Program-made: the position numbers and the translations under genes
Assembly: GCA_011800805.1 (NCBI GenBank)
Contig: MPNW01000231.1
Span: 86,305 to 150,304, forward strand
Length of the DNA stretch: 64,000 nucleotides
DNA from: Hirudo medicinalis
Lineage: Eukaryota; Annelida; Clitellata; Hirudinida; Hirudinidae
Direction of reading: 5' to 3'
Part shown: piece by piece, positions 1-20,946 of the stretch
Layout: each line of letters opens with the position of its first letter
Position numbering within the stretch: position 1 is the first letter of the stretch
The notes under the pieces: generated by a model
Database searches by the model: none
The model's input: only the letters and a program-made list of their open reading frames with translations
Told to the model about the DNA's origin: nothing

Positions 1-94
1 TTAACAATCCATAATTTTGTAGGAGCTTGCTTGTTTGGTTGTATAGTCGTAAACAATATTTTCGTTTTTAGTTTGAAATTGTTGGTGGTCACAA

Positions 95-1869
95 ATGTTC
101 TTGGACCAAAAGTCCAAATCACCCAAATCACCGACGTTTGCGGGCGAGTGCGCTAGCATTCAGAATAAAGTACTTTCTAGTCTAGGTGATGGAAGCCCGC
201 ACAATCTAGGGAAGGCCTTGGACAGGGGATGGTGTGGAGTGGGAGTGGAAGGATTGACACTAGATTTTGGGCCGGTTGAAAAAATTCACCGGTGGAAAGA
301 AATGCCCTCATGCGATGAATTCGTCGGATACAAGTATGAGCTACTCATATAAAGAAGTTTTATTTAAGAAAAGCGTTTAAATGATTCATTTATTCTGGCA
401 AGAACTAACAGAATCATTGCAAATATTTTCGAAAATAAGATGCATGCATGTCATGGTCATTAGCACTGAGGATGTGATTAAATGCTTTGTCACAGGAGAA
501 GCAAACATACCATAGTGGGATACAAGGATGATTTATACATCTTTGGTGGAGACAATGGGTTAGTGAATCCCTCAGATTGCAGTGTTTTCATGTTATGAAA
601 TGATGTTGCATAATGCTTCTTGTGCAGCTTTAGTTACTGCTTGTAAATTGATTAGATGAGAGATTGTACAAAAAACAATTTCCGTTTTCAACCGATTTGT
701 TTATTGGCCAATTTATAAAATGTTAAATATGACATAATTGCAATAATTTCATGCAGTCTTAGTGATTATCATCCTCTAGATGTTTAAAGTTTTTCAAGAT
801 ATAAGATTCAAAATTGAATTTTGTAACTTCAAGAAAGAGCATGTTGAATGACTTACTGAGATTTGATGTCAAAGAAAAGTCTTGGGGAAGGTATGTCTAT
901 TGAGTAGATTGTTATTATTGAAAGTCGATGGTTCTGCATTCATTTTTATAAAAAATTTTGTATTTCAAAGTAATTCATGATTTATCACCGGTTTTGTTTG
1001 TTTTCAGAGCCTTCACCACCGGTTCGCCCCCTGCACCCCGTTATCACCACTCGGCCATCGAATTTCAAGGCAGCATGTTTGTCTTTGGTAGGTTAATGAT
1101 GACGTGAGCACGAGCATTGCACAAATGATTGCTCAAGTTTGCAGGTCGATCGGGTGGCATTTTATCGGTTCGCCGTCGGTTTCATCGTTATCATCATCTC
1201 ATTCAGGTGGCTATACTGGTGACATCCATTCCAACTCCAACCTGACTAACAAGAATGACCTACACGAATACCGTTTTGCCACCTGCCAATGGATTGAATG
1301 GAAGTTTGAAAGCAGGTAAATGTTGCAATTGTTTTTGAAGAAACTGTTGACCACCTCAATCGACATTTCTTTCTCAGGAAGCCAGTGGCAAGAGCAGCCC
1401 ATGGGGCTGCAACTTATGATAACAAGCTGTGGATTTTTGCAGGATATGATGGAAATGCCCGACTCAATGATATGTGGACCACATCTTTGTCTAGCAACTC
1501 GAGAGCAGTCCACTGCTGGGAGGAGGTAGGTTAGCGGTAGCATGTTGAAAATCCAGGTCTAGTTAAGAATACTTCAACTTGCATTAGTATTTTTCCAATT
1601 ATTCTAATGAATCATTTCAATTTCAACTAGCAAATTAATTGAGTAAGTTGTGATCAGTCAATCATTTTTATTCAATTAAAAATTTTAGGTCAACCAATCT
1701 GGAGCTATTCCACCAACCTGCTGCAATTTTGCACTGGCTGTTGCCAGGGACAAGATGTTTGTATTTTCAGGCCAGAGTGGTGCTCAAATCACTAATGATC
1801 TTTTCCAGTTTGACTTTTCCACCAAATTGTGAGATGAACAGATTTAATAGTAATGATGATAGTGATAAT

Positions 1870-1925
<56 letters not shown>

Positions 1926-4900
1926 GTGAATTTATATGGCACCATGAGCATCATGGACTTAGACCATTTATTCAGGACTGACCGTTTTGAAGTTGTTTAG
2001 ATGTTGGTGATACTGAACTGCTAAAGTTAAAATTTTCATTAAATTGTTTCGATATTGTTATTAAATGCAATAACTTTTTCATTACTATCCATCAGTTGGA
2101 CCAGACTGTCTACAGACCACATTGTTAGGGCCTCTCAACGCCCTCCAGATAAGCGATACGGTCACATCATGGTCACCCATGACAGGCACCTATACGTCTT
2201 TGGTGGAGCTTCTGGTAATATTCTGCCTAAAGGGATCCATTGGTGAGATGGTTATGATGATGATGATGGTTGTAGTAATGATGGGAGTTTTTTCAGTCAT
2301 TCACTATAACAACTTGTGTTGCAGTTTCGATCTTGATGAACAAATGTGGCTGAACATCGAGATTGCCGAGGATAGTGAGGTATTTTGAGTGTCCTATTCG
2401 TAATTTTTTAAATGGTGACAAATTTTAGATTCACTTTTAAATTAAGTCATGATTCATTAAAGTTTTACAGAGATTGAGAAAGTACTAACCGTTCCTTTTA
2501 TTTCATCCTCATCGACGTAGGTACCTTCCGGGAGACTCTTCCATGCTGCCGCAGTCATAAAGGATGCCATGTATATCTTTGGAGGAACGGTGGATTACAA
2601 TGTCAGAAGTGGAGAGATGCATAGATTCCAGGTGATATTGGTGACAGTAATGTTGGTTCGTCACGTGTTATCATCGATATTAGTGATATTATGTGTTAGA
2701 GTTATTTGAAAAACGTGACTGTTATAGTGTTACAGTTTTAAGTGCTTTAAAATAATCATTTTATCAAATAATATCATAATAATAACAGCCATGATTTATG
2801 ACAGTTCTCCACTCTTCCTCGATGCACTTTAAGAGATGATTACGAGCAACTTCTCAACAGTGAACAGTTCTGTGATGTTGTATTTTTAGTTGGAGAGGTG
2901 GGATTTTACTTTATTATCATTACCTGGGTTTGTTTTCTTTCAATTTTTTTATTATTAATAATGATAAAATATTCAAAGTTTTTTAATTATTGTTGCTACT
3001 TATTAGTTTGTTATTTTAATTACTTAATGTTTTGTTGGCATTATTACAATTAAATTACATCTAGCTTTTGCTGTTTTATGTTTATATTCTTTTGATTAAA
3101 ACAAAATCTTGCTATTAGCCCCTATTAATGTCCATTAAAATTTTTGAAGTCATTGGCAGTTTTTGGGAAATATTACTTTTTTATGACAATTTATAAACTA
3201 CTTGAAACCTTAGACTCGTCACTGTAATTACTGAGAAAAATGATTAGTAAATCGATATTTTCAATGTGACAAGCGAACAAAGTAAAATGGTCTGCCATTT
3301 AATGGAGGAAGAGTTAACTCGGGTTAAAAGATAACAAATTATTAATATCGCATTTTTAAATATTAATTGTTCATTGTGAAAAATATTATCCTGTAGAACA
3401 AAGAGGAAGTGCCAGCCCATATAGCTATCATCTGTGCTCGATCTGAAGTTCTCAAAAACCACATCCTAGAAGCGAAGAATGTTATTATACATTATTAAAT
3501 CATAACATGTCGTTATTACATCTGCTTGTTATGGCTCCTCAGATTCCCGAGGAACCTATAGAGTCCATTCCTTCCTTGAATGATGAGTCATCACTAATCA
3601 GTCAATGTTCCAGGTCTCTACTGAGAGTGAACCTTCCAGATGCCGATCCTAGGTCATTCAGGCTGGTCCTCTCTTATATTTATACTGATAAAGTGCAGCC
3701 CAGTGCTAGAGGTACGGATCACCTTGATGAGGATGATGATGATAGTGGTGATTATGATCAGCTGTAACAGCTGTACTAGTAGATTTTTTTTACATTGGTA
3801 CTTTCATCTCAGGTGAAGACCCAAGCAGTAATTCTGTCATCCTGGTTATGATGGATCTTTATAAACTGGCTTATCAAGTTGGTAGTCTTGGTGGTGATTT
3901 GTAGAGGTTCTATAGGTCATGCAATAGTAATATTGGTTGATGATGATATTGTCAATGACATCAGCGAACACTGGTAATGGTAGCTGCTTTCAGTTTCAGT
4001 TGATCCGCCTAGAACACCTGTGCTTGCAGTTTCTCCAAAACTTCATAAAAATGGAAAATGTCCTCACTGCCCTCCAGAGTGCTGCTGCACTAAAACTGGA
4101 TTATATTAAGGTGCCATGATGTTTGGTTATGTGAGAAAGGAGTAGATTTTGACTGTGAAAGTGATAAAATAATAATTGACATCAGGCAACTTTTTTAGGA
4201 TTACTGTCTCAGGTTCATTGTAAAAGATGCCTCGTTTAAGTCCATTGTTATGAGTGAGCACTTTGAGAAGGTAGATCAGCCCCTGATGGTGGACATCATT
4301 CGACTCCGAGAGTTGTGTCAGTCACGACATCAAGTAGACATGATGTCGCAAGTCTTTGATGTTCACAAGTGTCAGTCCCCTCTCAAAACTTGTTGCTTCA
4401 TTTCAAATTTAGTGTGATCGTTCCCATCTCATCGTGAACATATTCTGACTAGGCAACACTTTGGAGCAAGATATGGAGAAGTTTCTGAAAGAATCTGGGA
4501 AAATGTTCAGCGACATTGTGTTGTGTCTGGGTGAATTGGAGTTCAAAGGGCATAAAGCCATCTTGGCAGCAAGGACAGCCTATTTTGAAGCTCTTTTTAG
4601 ATCATTTTCACCTCCAAATGATCTGGTTCAAGTGAGAATTAAGTTAATTTGTAAATATTCTTTAGTCAAAATGTGTTGCCATTTGTATTAGTTTTAATTT
4701 ATATTCCACATCACCAGTTGGCCTTAGGGGAATTAACCCCTACCAGTGAGGCCTTCATGAGCCTGATGAGGTTCATTTACCATGGAGAGATCTTCATGCC
4801 TCCTGAACATTCCCTCTACCTTTTCTCTGACTCCAACTTCTATTCTTTCACCAACAACAGACTCCAGGTGTGACTCCGTTTGGTTTCAGGGATTGCGTAA

Positions 4901-5535
4901 GGCAAATGATATCAATATCTTATTTATATTATTGATAACATAATTTGGTTTGTCCACCTCAAAATTATTCTTTACAAAGGCTTATTGCAAGTACAACCTT
5001 GAGATGAATGTCAACCAGATGAATGTCATTCAGGTGATTTTAATGATGATGCTACAATGGTGATGTCAATACTGATCCTGATGATGATGTGTCAGATCTT
5101 AGAGGCTGCTGACCGTATCCAGGCCATAGAAATGAAAGGTCGAGCTTTGGACATCATAGTTTCCAACTTTACCAAGGTTTTTTCCTTAACACCTAAATTA
5201 CTTATTGAAATAAACCGAGGGTATATAATTTATATACCACTAATTATGTACATGATTTTCTAGGGATACTGTCTCTAAATAAGACCTTAAAATGTGACTT
5301 CTGAGCTAATGTTTCCATTCTGATTAAACTTGCTCTTTATGAATTATTACACATTGCATTCTTGTTTGCAAGTATTCTTTCCTTTTAAACTGATGAGGCT
5401 GATTGAAGAACATGTTGTCAGGTTGCCAAGCAGCCAGAAATGAGTACGCTGAGCAAAAACCTTCTGCTGGAAATAATACGTTCTGTTGCTGAGAAGATGG
5501 AAACTAAAGTCTTAGACGTGACTCCTCCAGTTTGA
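95..5535 (+). CDS. LZTR1: LZTR1: Kelch–BTB adaptor of CUL3 ubiquitin ligase (complete, 21 exons)
   Basis: Leucine-zipper-like transcriptional regulator 1; in animals it recruits RAS-family GTPases to a cullin-3 ubiquitin ligase. Exons: 95–333, 496–558, 834–890, 1008–1087, 1207–1315, 1378–1525, 1689–1828, 2096–2242, 2325–2379, 2521–2631, 2805–2897, 3397–3480, 3543–3711, 3813–3877, 4000–4110, 4199–4370, 4453–4631, 4718–4867, 4980–5033, 5096–5176, 5422–5535. They join in frame to about 806 residues (human protein 840). The N-terminal half carries Kelch blades ([13 protein letters not shown], [41 protein letters not shown]). Two BTB-BACK units follow: the first starts near [10 protein letters not shown], the second near [20 protein letters not shown]. 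The ATG at 95 is the only good start before the conserved [10 protein letters not shown] segment. A candidate poly(A) signal lies at 6350. All splice sites are GT–AG. Confidence 0.95.
1868..1965 (-). repeat. Retroposon 3′ tail with (ATT)n end, in LZTR1 intron 7
   Basis: On the − strand a short unique stretch (about 1928–1965, with TGGTCTAAGT, TGATGCT and TGGTGCCATATAAATT) runs into about 19 ATT units (AAT on the + strand, 1868–1926). The unique part resembles the sequence next to the AAT tract at 36483–36600 and, more loosely, the two copies at 12303 and 16788. A conserved 3′ end with a trinucleotide tail is typical of 5′-truncated LINE or SINE copies. Confidence 0.55.
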
Positions 5536-7975
5536 CTCCACCCATTTGTCAACTCTTTGGAAATTGCATCCAACTCTTAGGTCAGGCATACTAGTACTAT
5601 TTAAGATGCATCTGAATGCATGATTGGTCATTAAGAGTTTCAAGCATAGAAATTCTCTGTAAATTTGTTTTTCAACCACTGGTTGTTCTTGTTATTGACC
5701 ATGAATTTGCCATTTTAACATTTACGTGTCCTCGTTTCAAAAATTTTAGATCATTTTACTTTTTATCCTTTTATTGAAAAGACATCAAACCACATCGACT
5801 CGTAGTTTTGTTGCTTTTGTGGCATTTCACTGATTTCTGTTGGAACCCTCAAAATGTTTACATCCTGTAATGCCTCAATGGAGTTGTCTTTCTATAATCA
5901 AATAATTAATGAGCCTATTGATAATACCTCAGATTTTCGTGATCATACTACTTTTAGTGTTAATGTTACAATATGTTATGCCTGTTTTGCAAGAATGGTC
6001 TTAGCACTATGTTAGAGATGCTGGAGTGGAATTAAGCACTCTCCAGGTGATGAGGCAGCATCAGTTGGTGAGGACTTTGATGTTGACTGAAACTTTAAGT
6101 GAAGTTGTGTCTCGTTGATGTACATACGCGTGATCACTACGGGTGGCCCGCTGATGGTTGATTATGAACCAGTCTGAGGTTGATGTTTCAATGTAAGTGA
6201 TTATTGATTCATTACGACAAAGTTAGTGGCAATTATAATTGATAGCTGCGGCGATGGCAGTACCAGGGTCCTCTGTTACTATGTTCGAAGTCATCGCAGT
6301 TGGCCCTTATCATTGCCTAAATCATCATAAATGTTATGTCGTTGGGTAGAATAAAGCTGAAATTTCCCTAACGACTGGCTAAAATAAATTTATTCACGGA
6401 AACAAATTAACGGCAGAAATTCTCAGGTGTTTTATGTATCAGAACCAAGAACAAACTCGAGCGTAATGTAAACAAGACAAGCAACAATTAGCAATGTGGC
6501 CGCCAGGGATGTGCAAGCTACGTAACAGTGAAAACGTCAGACATTCCCGAAAAATCTTCGTTGAGAGGAACGTAATTTTTTTGAGGCCTGTTGATGATCG
6601 CAGTGACAACCAAAGCGTCAAAATGGACGCCACAGTGGGATGATACCACCACAAACTGATAGTGATGGCTATAATAACAGTATATAAGTCGAAGATATTG
6701 CAATAATTAGCTTTTTGACTGCAGCTTGCCCTAAGACTACTCGATGGAGCTATAAATTTCTTTTCTCCCAGGCGCGGGAGGATATGCTGACTTTTTATGA
6801 CCTTGAGATAAGTTTATAAGGCGAGAAATAAGCTCGTGGAAAAACATTAACCGGTTCGATAATAACTGTCACTCATGATGATGAAATATTTCTAAACGAT
6901 AATTCTCAACGGTCGCAGGGAAAACGTTTTGTCGACGGTGATGATGATCATCATCAACTCCTTACCAAGGGCAACACCTGGTCCGTTCGCTGAGTATTCA
7001 CGTGTTGCGTTAGCAGACAACTTACTAATTACAAGCTCTTTCTCTCATTCTATTCTCCCCATCGTCAATATCTCTCTTTACTTTCTTGACGTGGTAGTGC
7101 TCAGATATTGTACCTCTTTCCTCGTCGTTGTGAACCTCCTCGCTTGCCTCAAAAACGCTCTCTATTTCTTTTGGATCCTTAAAATATTTATTGTAATGAA
7201 TATTTAGACATTTCACATTTTAAGAATTGGTGATTGTTATTTCCGCTATTAAGAAGTTGTGGTTGCTGTTACAAAATCGCGCGAAACAAATCAATTTGGA
7301 CCACATTTGGTGAGTTTAAAACAATAATCTATACATTGGTTACAGATTTTGAATTTATTATGAAGCAGTGGTCTTAATCAAACAGAAGCTTTTCAAACAA
7401 GTAATAATTAATTAAGAGTGCTTCACAGACGTAATCGCCATCATCATCATGACCACCGCTACAATCGTATGCGGCATCATCCTTACCATAAATGTTTCAA
7501 CTAATTGAATGGATCTCAACCATACCTCTGTAATTGTCGAACTTGGATCATATGAAGTGTGCTCATCATTCCAGTATCATCACTGCTCTTCATCCCTATA
7601 TACAATTACTTGTCCAACCATCTCTTTATGACGGCTATCTTTATAGATATTACGGAAAATATTTTCAATAAATCTTAGGGACTTGTCCTTATTATCGTAA
7701 TGCTCTCTAACTCCGGCTGAAAGAAATAATTCATTATTCCAATAATGAGTCATTATTCCAATATTTCAGTCTTAATCTTTCGTCAGTTTATCTTATAAGT
7801 CATTCAACTCCGTTTGGATTTTTCAAAGGTTTGTAGACAGAATTACGATCAATGTTATTGAGAACTTAAGCCCAAAAATAAGTTCACTGCAAAGTATCTT
7901 CATCATCATCATCACAAATTTCATCATTTGATTTCATCACCATTATCATCTAGAAACATTTACAGATATTCAGCC
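5536..7975. other. Spacer between LZTR1 and the PKA gene
   Basis: This holds the LZTR1 3′ UTR and upstream DNA of the kinase gene. An AATAAA at 6350–6355 is the best candidate for the end of the LZTR1 transcript. The stretch 6430–6990 is less AT-rich than its surroundings and includes a TATA-like GCTATAAAT near 6749, which could be a kinase promoter, but nothing proves it. I see no protein domain in any frame here. Confidence 0.5.
6350..6355 (+). terminator. Candidate poly(A) signal for LZTR1
   Basis: AATAAA about 815 bases after the LZTR1 stop. It is the clearest hexamer in the spacer; the assignment is inferred from position. Confidence 0.4.
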
Positions 7976-17028
<9,053 letters not shown>

Positions 17029-18563
17029 TAATGATGTTCAATGATAATGAAGAAGAGAAAGATGAAGGCGAATGAGAGAATGAAAGCGATGTTAAATGAT
17101 AATGATTTTCATAGTCCTCACGTACAAGCTATTGTCGGGCACATATCGGTTCACACACACACAAAACGCTAAGCAACTATCTAATTTATTAATAACCAAT
17201 TTACTTCCACATATTTAATGACTAATTATAAACATTTCAGGAAATTAATGTCATTCACCTAGTTTTAGTTTTCAGCTGTTGAATGACTATTTAAATTCTA
17301 GAGAAACTGGGTGTCGGTGGTGACGACGACGACGATGATTATAATTATATTATGGCAACGACAACAGCGGACGGTGATGGTGATGTTATTATTACGATTG
17401 TGATGACGATTGCTCTTAAATGTCCTATCTATGCAACTTGTCCAAGTGGCTGCTAGAAATTTTCACTGCAGTTAACTTGTTCATGCTCACGAAACATTTA
17501 TCCAGTGTTCTTAAAGAAATTATCGCTGTTATTATTAGAACCTTTGTTGCAGGAAATGCCAGCAATACTCGTTTGTCTAATACTTCGACCTCAACTCGTG
17601 ATCCGATGAAATTGTGAATTATTCAAATCTTGGTATGGTTCATGGCGCCAACGAGTGCATGATTTTAATGAATGAACGTTGTTAATATTCATGAACCATC
17701 CATGTCTAAATATTTTGTCGGTTCGCTTGAATTTTTCTCACCAATTGTACAATTTTCCTAATTTTCGACTTTTACTAATCATGATAATAAGAAATTTTGT
17801 ATATAAAATTCAATTATAATATTTTATAATAACTTATGTCTATTATTTATTTTTATTAATATTTGGATTTGATTGATCTATAAGATAATATTTTATATAT
17901 TATTTTATTAATATCGCTATTATTATTATTCAGATTAAATTGTATTTTCCACTTCTACAATCGCTTTGTTTTGAACTTATCTTATTTTCGAAAATATTGA
18001 TCACTTTGAATGAGACCTGTTTTTTGTCATACTCATGAAGTGTGCTTTAGAAAGTAGTATGTTTTTGATTCAATAAAAGTGAAGTTTCAAGGAAAGTGTC
18101 GGTGACGAAGACAAAGTAAACAAAGTCATGATTATAGTCGTGATGAGTGAAAAAAGCTAAGCTGCTGAGGATGATGGTGATGATGATGTTATGAAGACGT
18201 CACGTGCCACCGGCGTCCACATGCGAACTGTTTAGAATTCCGTTTGTGTTTGAAATTTGATCAATGGGTCACAATTTTCTTCCTTCATCGCGAGAAGAAA
18301 ATGTTCGGCGCTAGGTAAATTACTTTCGATATATATTTTTTTTTGTTATTTAGTTTTCTAAACCATTTCACCTACTTAGAAGTAACTACTTATTTAAGTA
18401 GCCATAAAAATATCTAACATACATGTATGGATGAAACTATTACGATATAACAATCCAAATAGTAACGTCGACAAAACCCTTATTTTCGTGCGTTGTCATA
18501 ACAAAATATTTTACTTTCCAGTCAGCTGAACAAATGTTTCTCACAATGTTTTTAACCCCGAGC
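17029..18563. other. PKA 3′ flank and spacer
   Basis: No coding exon recognised. The region holds GAC/GAT-rich stretches near 17320 and 18170 and a CAATAAAAG hexamer context near 18072 that could end a long kinase 3′ UTR. The 18160–18250 stretch is GC-richer. Confidence 0.4.
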
Positions 18564-18700
18564 CACGTGACGACGACTTGTACCCAACGTCTGATTGGTC
18601 GTCTTCGATTCACGTGGTCCGCATGTGTAAACGCTCATTTACATAAATAAACAAACTCCGCTCGCATAAAAAGAGTGCGAACGAGCCGACTAACACATTT
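18564..18700 (+). promoter_or_regulatory. Candidate core promoter upstream of the lectin receptor gene
   Basis: Two CACGTG E-boxes (18564–18569 and 18611–18616) flank an inverted CCAAT box (ATTGG at 18594). A TATA-like CATAAAAAG follows at 18665–18673, with a GC-richer stretch just downstream. This spacing suits an RNA polymerase II promoter with a start near 18695. The next + strand coding exon is at 20947, so a 5′ UTR intron is implied. Assignment is inferred from position. Confidence 0.45.
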
Positions 18701-20946
18701 GTCTCGAAGGCGGAGGAATCTGACTAGCAAAATAGTTCTCCAATAACTCCGGTCTATGCAGTTGATTCCCGCGCCGATGAATGTAGTTGCCCAGTCACAT
18801 TTTGCATAAATTTTTCTTCTAGATATAAATAGGAACGTACAACGGTAGAATTAATACAAACCTCTTAAAATTCGAATTGCAATTAAACAAATTATTTGTT
18901 TCAGTGAAAGTGCCGGTTAATTATTATTACTTTAATTGTCAAATTACAATGTTTTAGATATAAATGGTTCTTTTCATTGAATTTGCTTTAATCAAAGAAT
19001 CAAAGAGTTTATCTCCTGGTTTATTTTTTGTTGGATAATCTCTATGATGTTCGCTTAAAAATGATTTAGATGCTTGCTAAGGAAGGGGAATGAAAGATAG
19101 CATTGGAAGAGTGAGCAAACCTGTGATTGAAAAAGAAATGGATGATGAGTGAAAATGTAAAAGAATGGACATGAGACCAAGATTGAGTGAAAGAATTGAG
19201 AATAAGTGAGGGAACGAACACTGTTCAGATTGCCAGGAGAACAAACGTTGGACCATTAACTTAATCAAGTGCCTGTGATTAATCAAATTCCTGGACTTGT
19301 GTCTTCATGTCACCCGATATCAATGCCCTGCCATATGTGACCTCCGACCATCGCCATCCAACGCCTATCCATTCTTCCATTCGTCCATTTATTCCTCTTT
19401 CCTGCTATCCATTCTACTCTCCATTTTCTCTCATCCAACTGCATTCTCTCCCATGTGATGGTAGGACAGGCAAGATGACCCATGATCCCGAGTGTTTGGA
19501 GTGACGTTCAGAAAAAAAATTGTTAAAAAGTCTGCGTAAATATGCTCCCAGTTTTTGCAACAAGAGCTGAGGGCGACCACTCACTCCTCAAGTAAGTCCC
19601 TCTCTTTCAAAGCTATCCAGTCACTAATCAATCCCAAGCAACTGAATTTAACTACTCAACATAATAGATATCCATTCTCTATATCTAGTTATCCATCTAG
19701 AAATCTAAAGAGAACTCAAGCTTTTAATTTCGTAGATATTGGCAGGCCGACAAATCACATGGTACAGGGAGTCCCATCGCCATCCTTTCATGATGTAGCG
19801 CTTAATAATTGAAACTTTAAAAATATCAAGACTGTCATCGATGCAGAGGATGCTGATGACGATGACGATGATCACGCCACAGAGAAAGTGGCTAGAGAAA
19901 TTTCAGTGTCGGAAAAAGGAAAGTAAACGAAAGAAGGAAGAGAGATGATATTGACGAAAGAAGAGATGTGCAAGAGAGATGGAAAAGAGAGAGGAGGCTT
20001 AAAACACGCTCCAAGAATCAAAGATTTGTTTTGCACCCCATCTAGGTTCATGAACCCCCTCTGGAAATATTTCAACTACTGTTACCAGCCACGGTGCATC
20101 GGCATCGTAGTTTCATTTGTGACGGAATCCCCTAGAAAAGGTGAGTTCTATTTTAGGATGTCTAAAACGTCCAGTAATATTAGCTTGCAACTAAAATTCT
20201 TGAAAAATATCCTGAGTAATATCGTTGCATATGTGCTGTTACGCTGAGGCGAAAGCCGATTAATTTTGTATAATTACAAAATTTTGTATAATTACAAGAT
20301 CATGTTCTGCGAGGGTTAACATAATTTATATCTTTCTAAGGAATATTGCAAAATATGAAAAGTTATGCCATTCAATGATCCAACACATAAAATACCCAAC
20401 TCTTACAATCGTTCTCTTAAAGCATCCAATAGCACTCACGGGATTGTTAAGTTATTACTTATTAATAGCTAGCAACTGAAATATTGTCTAACCCTACCAA
20501 CTTCTTAGTATTATTACTGACCATGTCAGTTATTTTATAATCCTGCTGTAAAACATTGATTGCTTTGAATAGTTAGCAATTGAATTTCTACTTATTGCCA
20601 AAAAGTCTATCAATTATAAATATTATAATTTTAATCAATTATCTATCAAGATATTAAAGAATGACAAAACCTACAAGTATTTTATTTTATTAATAATTAT
20701 AAAATATATTAAGTTCTCGTCTTGAGGGATTACTAGAAGTTAGTTATGGGACATCCAAATGTATTCATATTTTGTGTTATTCAAACGATAATATCTTCAA
20801 TAATTGTATTCAGAAATAAAGAGCATTGGAAGACTATTTATCTTAAATTATGTTAATGTACGAATCACTAAATAGTCGTTAATATTCGTTAGGGAGGATT
20901 GATATATGTTAATCAGAAACCTTCTTGGATCTCTGTCATCGTTTTC
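18701..20946. other. Probable 5′ UTR/intron region of the lectin receptor gene
   Basis: No convincing coding exon. Pyrimidine-rich CATC/CATT-like stretches occur at about 19365–19450. Short open frames (for example about 19555–19812 and 19945–20247) lack domain similarity and flanking splice logic. Confidence 0.35.
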
